64,000 nt of DNA from Prunus persica (taxonomy: Eukaryota; Streptophyta; Magnoliopsida; Rosales; Rosaceae), in assembly GCF_000346465.2 (NCBI RefSeq), contig NC_034013.1, positions 14,266,486 to 14,330,485 of the forward strand, in the 5' to 3' direction. Numbering within the stretch: position 1 is the stretch's first letter; each line of letters starts with the position of its first letter. This document shows, piece after piece, positions 59,663 to 64,000 of this stretch. Made by a program: the position numbers and the translations under genes. Below the pieces are notes generated by a model. The model had not been told where the DNA came from, did no database searches, and was given only the letters and a program-made list of their open reading frames with translations.

Positions 59663-60655
59663 ATGATGGGCTCCACAAATGGCTTAGCCGGTGCACAGGG
59701 GACGCAACCTCTATTTTCGTTTGGGGTGATATCTGACGTCCAGTATGCTGATATTCCTGATGGCCGTTCTTTCCTTGGCGTTCCACGATATTATAGGCAT
59801 AGCATTGTTGTACTGCAAAGGGCTGTCAAAAGATGGAATGATCAGAAGAGGCATAATTTTGTGATCAATTTTGGGGATATTGTTGATGGATTTTGCCCAA
59901 AAGACCAATCCCTGGATGCTGTAAGAAGAGTTGTTGACAAATTTGAGGATTTTAATGGTCCTGTCTATCATATGATTGGTAATCACTGCCTCTATAATCT
60001 TCCCCGCACCAAATTACTTCCGTTGTTGAAGATTCCAAGTGTTGATGGTCGTGCATACTATGACTTTTCACCAACACCAGAATTCAGATTCGTTGTTTTG
60101 GATGGCTATGATATCAGTGCCATTGGTTGGCCTCAAGAACATCCAAATACAATAGAGGCTTTGAAATTCCTTGAGGAGAGGAATCCAAATACAGACAAGA
60201 ACAGTCCAGCTGGCCTTGTAGGCCTCGAGAGAAGGTTCCTTATGTTCAATGGAGCAGTTGGAAAGGAACAATTGGAATGGTTAGACGACATCCTCAAGGA
60301 AGCAACAAAGTTGAAACACAAAGTAGTGATTTGTTGCCATCTGCCTTTAGATCCTGGGTCATCAGCCAAAGAAGCACTTTTGTGGAACTATGACGAAGTC
60401 ATGAGTGTGGTACACCAGTATAATTGCGTGAAAGTTTGCCTTGCTGGGCACGATCACAAAGGCGGCCACTCTGTTGATTCCCATGGAATCCACCATAGAG
60501 TTCTTGAAGCTGCCCTTGAGTGCCCTCCTGGGACAGATGCATATGGATATATTGACGTTTATGATGATAAGCTTGAACTTACTGGTACTGACCGAATGAA
60601 GAGCACTGACATGCTATACAATCCTCAAGCAGACTTACAAGATAACTGGCATTAA
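59663..60655 (+). CDS. Mn-dependent ADP-ribose/CDP-alcohol diphosphatase-like metallophosphoesterase
   Basis: A single coding exon of 330 residues, entered at an acceptor at 59638; the ATG at 59663 (MMGSTNG) is the first after it. Metal-binding motifs of calcineurin-type phosphoesterases appear in order: GVISDVQYAD, NFGDIVDG, MIGNHCLYN, ICCHLPL and LAGHDHKGGHS. There is no signal peptide, so it is probably cytosolic. Relatives hydrolyse ADP-ribose, CDP-choline and similar diphosphates with Mn2+. The actual substrate here is not shown by the sequence. Confidence 0.9.
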   Translation: MMGSTNGLAGAQGTQPLFSFGVISDVQYADIPDGRSFLGVPRYYRHSIVVLQRAVKRWNDQKRHNFVINFGDIVDGFCPKDQSLDAVRRVVDKFEDFNGPVYHMIGNHCLYNLPRTKLLPLLKIPSVDGRAYYDFSPTPEFRFVVLDGYDISAIGWPQEHPNTIEALKFLEERNPNTDKNSPAGLVGLERRFLMFNGAVGKEQLEWLDDILKEATKLKHKVVICCHLPLDPGSSAKEALLWNYDEVMSVVHQYNCVKVCLAGHDHKGGHSVDSHGIHHRVLEAALECPPGTDAYGYIDVYDDKLELTGTDRMKSTDMLYNPQADLQDNWH

Positions 60656-61537
60656 GAAGTTCGTTAACAAATTCTTTTGAATTTGGTGTATGTTATTTGG
60701 AGATGTGTGATTATGCATAAGTCTTGAAAGGGCTTGGCTCGAAATAGTTCCCTGCATATATATTGGGGAGACCAGAAACTTCTCATGTTTTGTACTCCCA
60801 TGAGAACGATATATACAAAATCATATTTGACTGTCATGACCAGTTTGTTGCTTTGCATTTATGTTCTGCGACACAATTCATGAATACTCGTGAGTGCACA
60901 TATTTGTCTATGAAAGGTGAAATTTGCGTAAACTTAGCCCTGTAATGTAACTCAGAGTGCTATTATATTCTTCTTTCATATTCTTCTTTTTGGTGTTAAT
61001 ATTGACTCTAAAAATTTGCTACTTTTAAGAACGGAGTCTAGTAGCTTAGTGAAAAAGAGCATTGACTTGCAGATTAATGTTTTCATATTTAAACTCATGG
61101 CACCTTAAGTTCACCTTGATAGTGTGTGTGATAACTCCAATTTGCATGCTAGTTCAGGAAAGTACTTTGGTTTCTGTTGTCATCTGTCTGCATCATTAAC
61201 ATTCACTAAACATTGCATATCAACTTTTTACAAAAAGTTATTATTATAGATTTTTCTTTTTTCTTCTCCCACATAGACAATGCTTCCAATTTTCTGAAAA
61301 CCAATTTCATCCTAGCCATGTAACCCTTTCCACATTGCCAATTTGTCATTTCTACCTTTCAAACCACATTAAGCCCCACCATTTAATTACCTCTCAGTAT
61401 TATATAAAACAGTACGATGAAAATAAAATACCAAAAACAAAATCATGCAAACTACTACACTCTTTTTTTTTTCTTTTTTTTTTGGGTCAACGCAAGGAAA
61501 CTACTGAAGTCTGAGATTGGCAGTTCATATTTTTCCT
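60656..61537. other. Intergenic, convergent 3' ends
   Basis: This holds the 3' UTRs of the phosphatase (plus) and of NRT3 (minus). A T-rich tract lies at 61461-61481. Nothing else is recognised. Confidence 0.55.
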
Positions 61538-62363
61538 TCACTTCTCGTGGGACGACTTTGCCTTTCTCTTTTCAGCAATAAAGAAACCAGCCAAGGACAA
61601 AACCGAGAAAACACTGAAGCAAACGGACGCAATATCAAGGGACGCGTGGCGTCCAGTGATTGCCTGGACCACAAACAAGTTGGTTTCCTTTTGAGCGTCT
61701 GTGGTCTGACCGTAAGCCACCTCAACATCCGCGGCGTCGTAGGCGTAGGCGCGTAGAAAGTACGTGGCGGAAGGCACGTCGCGCTCGATGGTCCACTCGA
61801 AGCTCTGGTTCGAGCTGCTGTAGGGCCTAGCAACGACCTTGAATTGGCATGTCTTGTCCTTGTTGAGGCTGTCCACCGTCTTCCTCCACCCGCGGTCCAC
61901 CTGGCTCACCGGCGCGTAGCAGAACTTCACCTTGATGGTCTTGTAGGTTGAGTCTGATCCAGCTGGGAAACTCTGGTTCAGACCCCACGAGACGGTGAGT
62001 TTGTCTATCCCTGTTTTGTAAACTGCAGAAATTTCATGAATCTTGATTAGTTTTGCATCAATCTGGTAAAGAAAATGAAAAATTAAAGAAACCCAGTTGA
62101 AAAGTTAGGATTTTGAACAAGAAAGTTGGAGACTTTGCGGGAATTACAATGAAAAGTAAAGGAAACCCAGTTTCAAAATCAAGATTTTGGACTAGAAAGT
62201 TGGAAAATTTTAATAGGAAATGTTTATATATACCCTGTCCTTCTTTGTGTGAAGCAGTGACTATGAGAGTTTGTTTCAGAGACGAAAGGAGGACACCATG
62301 GGAGGTTTCTGCTAAGCAAGAGAGGAGAAGAAGAGAAGCCAAAAGAATCCCAGTAGATGCCAT
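61538..62363 (-). CDS. NRT3: High-affinity nitrate transporter accessory protein (NRT3/NAR2), two exons
   Basis: Exon 1 is 62363-62234 and exon 2 is 62022-61538; the protein is 204 residues. A signal peptide (MASTGILLASLLLLSCLAET) is followed by LKQTLIVTASHKEGQ. The central domain has DKLTVSWGLNQSFP, VKFCYAPVSQVDRGWRK and FEWTIERDVPSATYFLRAYAY. A C-terminal membrane helix (ASVCFSVFSVLSLAGFFIA) ends in a basic KRKAKSSHEK tail. This is the layout of NRT3.1/NAR2, which binds NRT2 transporters at the plasma membrane and is needed for high-affinity nitrate uptake. It lies close to quinolinate synthase, as I recall for Arabidopsis At5g50200/At5g50210. Confidence 0.92.
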
Positions 62364-63270
62364 CTGAGACTGAGACTTCTTAATTGCAAATCACCAAAGC
62401 CAGAGAGAGAGAGAGTACAGGATTTGATTCTGAAGGTGGTGATATTAACAGGCACCTGGGTTCTCTTTATATACAAGGCACAATGTTCAAAACCAGAATA
62501 TTATAAAAACTGAGAATCGGGTTTGGCAGACGTATGCAGAAAAGGTCAAAAGGCCCAAAGTGTATGCTGGCTTTTGTGAAATTAACGATCGAAAACATGC
62601 AAATATTTCTGGAGAAGCGTGTAATAATTATACGATGAGAATGGCTAAATGGCCCTAAAGTACACTGAAGGGGTAAGGGTTATGGCCCTTATGGGGTCTG
62701 TTTATATTATTCAAAACCAGATTTTTTGCGATGGATGTGTTTGGGGTTTTGTTTATGGATTGACTTTTAGCAGTTTCAATTTTTATACGCAGTTCAAGTT
62801 GTGATGGACAAGACAAGATGGAGATATGCGTGGTATTGTGGCCCGATGTTCATTCTCTTTTTGTCCTTTAATGTCCTGTGAAGGGCAAACAAACGAGACA
62901 CCAAGTAATTGGGATGCAATGAAGCTTTACGATTGTTAGAAAAAAGATCCTAGCTGATCCCTAGATATTATTATATGATAAATAAAATAGATTCTTTTTT
63001 TATATGAATCTATATAAATTCAAACGTCATACTGAACAGAGCTGTCAAGTGGGAGAGGAGGTGTGTGTCCAACCTCCAACTCCATCATATTCAAAACAGG
63101 TATTTTACACTAGAAGTAGAACTGTGCAAGCAAGTTATACTCAATTATTGAGAAGAGTCAACGAAGTAGCTCTCTAAATAGAAAGTCGACGCAAAATGCT
63201 TCACAATTGCCCAAAGTAAAGTAGGAAGAAAAAAACAGAAGGCTAAAAGTCACTTTTAGTCCATGTAGTT
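62364..63270. promoter_or_regulatory. Upstream region of NRT3
   Basis: A short (GA)n leader tract lies at 62403-62413. Reading on the minus strand, a TATATAAAG is present at about 62476-62468. The rest is intergenic, with no gene seen. Confidence 0.5.
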
Positions 63271-63506
63271 TGTGTTGACGTTATTTGTGGATATTGACTT
63301 ACTTTCCTTACACACCAAGAATTCCTATTATAATTGTAATTGATTTATTTTAATTCCTGATTTCCTACTGTAAATGGATTTATGAATTTATTATTTACTT
63401 GCCCATTCAGATTTCGTTGTATTATAAATATGACCTCCTACAAGGAGAAGAATACACAGAAAATTCCCACAAACAAATATTCTCTCATAGTTTTCATATT
63501 TTAGCA
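63271..63506 (+). repeat. 5' LTR of a Ty1/copia element (start uncertain)
   Basis: The sequence ends ...TTTTAGCA at 63506, immediately before the primer-binding site. A TATAAATATGACCTCCTAC box (63423-63441) fits an LTR promoter. The TG start at 63271 or 63273 is a guess. Confidence 0.6.
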
Positions 63507-63518
63507 TGGTATCAGAGC
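63507..63518 (+). other. Retrotransposon primer-binding site (initiator Met-tRNA type)
   Basis: TGGTATCAGAGC is the usual primer-binding site of plant copia elements, complementary to the 3' end of initiator methionine tRNA. Confidence 0.85.
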
Positions 63519-63565
63519 GGCGATCTTGGAATTGCTGACTCTAGTTTCAATCCCCCGTCGCCGCT

Positions 63566-64000
63566 ATGGGGGTTGATGATTTTTTCAACCCTCATGGAGG
63601 TAGCACCGCCGACTCCTTTTCTCATTCTCAACCAATCATCGTTGAGTTGAGTGCCCAGATGGCTCAGCTCCTACATATGCAGACTTTGACCCCGAACCCA
63701 ATCTAGAATCAGGATCTTCTTTTGACGACCCCGACCCCGACTATGATGATGACGATCCCGACCCCGACTCCGAAGACGACCCCGACCCCCACTCCGATGA
63801 CAACCCCGACCCCGAATTTGTCTCTGATTCATACCCCGATACCGATTTCGACTCCGACTCAAGCTCAGATTCCGATCCAAATTCCTACTCAACCTGTATC
63901 CTATGCATCTTCCGCTGCACAGATTATGACTTCTCGACTAACGACCCCGACACATGGACCAGATTGCGCATATTGTGGTGATCCGAGACACACTTGTGAG
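63566..64000 (+). pseudogene. Copia gag, 5' part, with premature stop and Thr-Pro repeats (runs off the window)
   Basis: The frame from the ATG at 63566 (MGVDDFFNPHGGSTADSF) meets a TAG at 63704-63706. It then stays open through a Thr/Pro repeat (TTPTPT, TPTPKTTPTPTPM, IPTQP) to CAYCGDPRHTCE at the edge, where the zinc knuckle of gag begins. The repeat DNA is an imperfect GACCCC/GACTCC hexamer array at about 63725-63890. Without the stop it would be normal copia gag. The rest lies outside the window. Confidence 0.75.

Overview
The window is eukaryotic plant DNA: genes with many GT-AG introns, AT-rich intergenic sequence dense in transposable elements, and dicot gene families. The best guess is a Rosaceae genome, most likely Prunus, because the main gene family closely resembles the CYP71AN cytochromes P450 I know from peach, Japanese apricot and almond. 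That placement is from memory, not from a database search.

Left part (1-21 kb). Two tandem fold-back MITEs (135-1222) precede a 10-exon chloroplast rhodanese gene (STR11-like, 1668-4745). Next comes a CYP71-family region on the minus strand: a P450 pseudogene split by a truncated Ty3/gypsy element (5537-9771, with an 8-unit minisatellite), a solo LTR inside a duplicated P450 promoter (9940-10375), an intact two-exon P450 (11152-12854), a Helitron with an inverted partial copy (14256-14740), and another P450 relic (15931-16280). A complete LAMMER-type kinase gene (AFC2-like, 11 exons) lies at 17482-20587.

Middle part (21-52 kb). This is a repeatedly duplicated CYP71AN cluster: intact genes at 21412-23077 and 28111-29761 (minus) and at 43729-45353 and 46870-48758 (plus), then a related pseudogene at about 49950-51621. 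Degenerate kinase fragments sit beside the P450 copies at 25.5-26.4, 26.8-27.3 and 45.7-46.1 kb, so a kinase+P450 block appears to have been copied while only the P450s were kept. Comparing the copies gives empty sites for several insertions: a Mutator-like element (30676-31723), a hAT-like element (37311-38598) and a 3-kb Pack-MULE (40129-43126). The Pack-MULE carries a TCP transcription-factor fragment and a nested hAT element that itself carries an exon resembling the acetolactate synthase regulatory subunit. LINE fragments, CACTA, Tourist and further hAT MITEs fill the rest.

Right part (52-64 kb). This is ordinary single-copy sequence: quinolinate synthase with a SufE-NadA fusion (54146-57731, NAD synthesis in the plastid), a Mn-dependent ADP-ribose/CDP-alcohol diphosphatase-like phosphoesterase (59663-60655), and an NRT3/NAR2 nitrate-transport accessory protein (61538-62363, minus). 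The window ends inside the 5' part of a decayed Ty1/copia element.

Functionally, the P450 at 46870-48758 is my best candidate for CYP71AN24, the phenylacetaldoxime-to-mandelonitrile step of prunasin/amygdalin synthesis. The sister copies may share that chemistry or have diverged.
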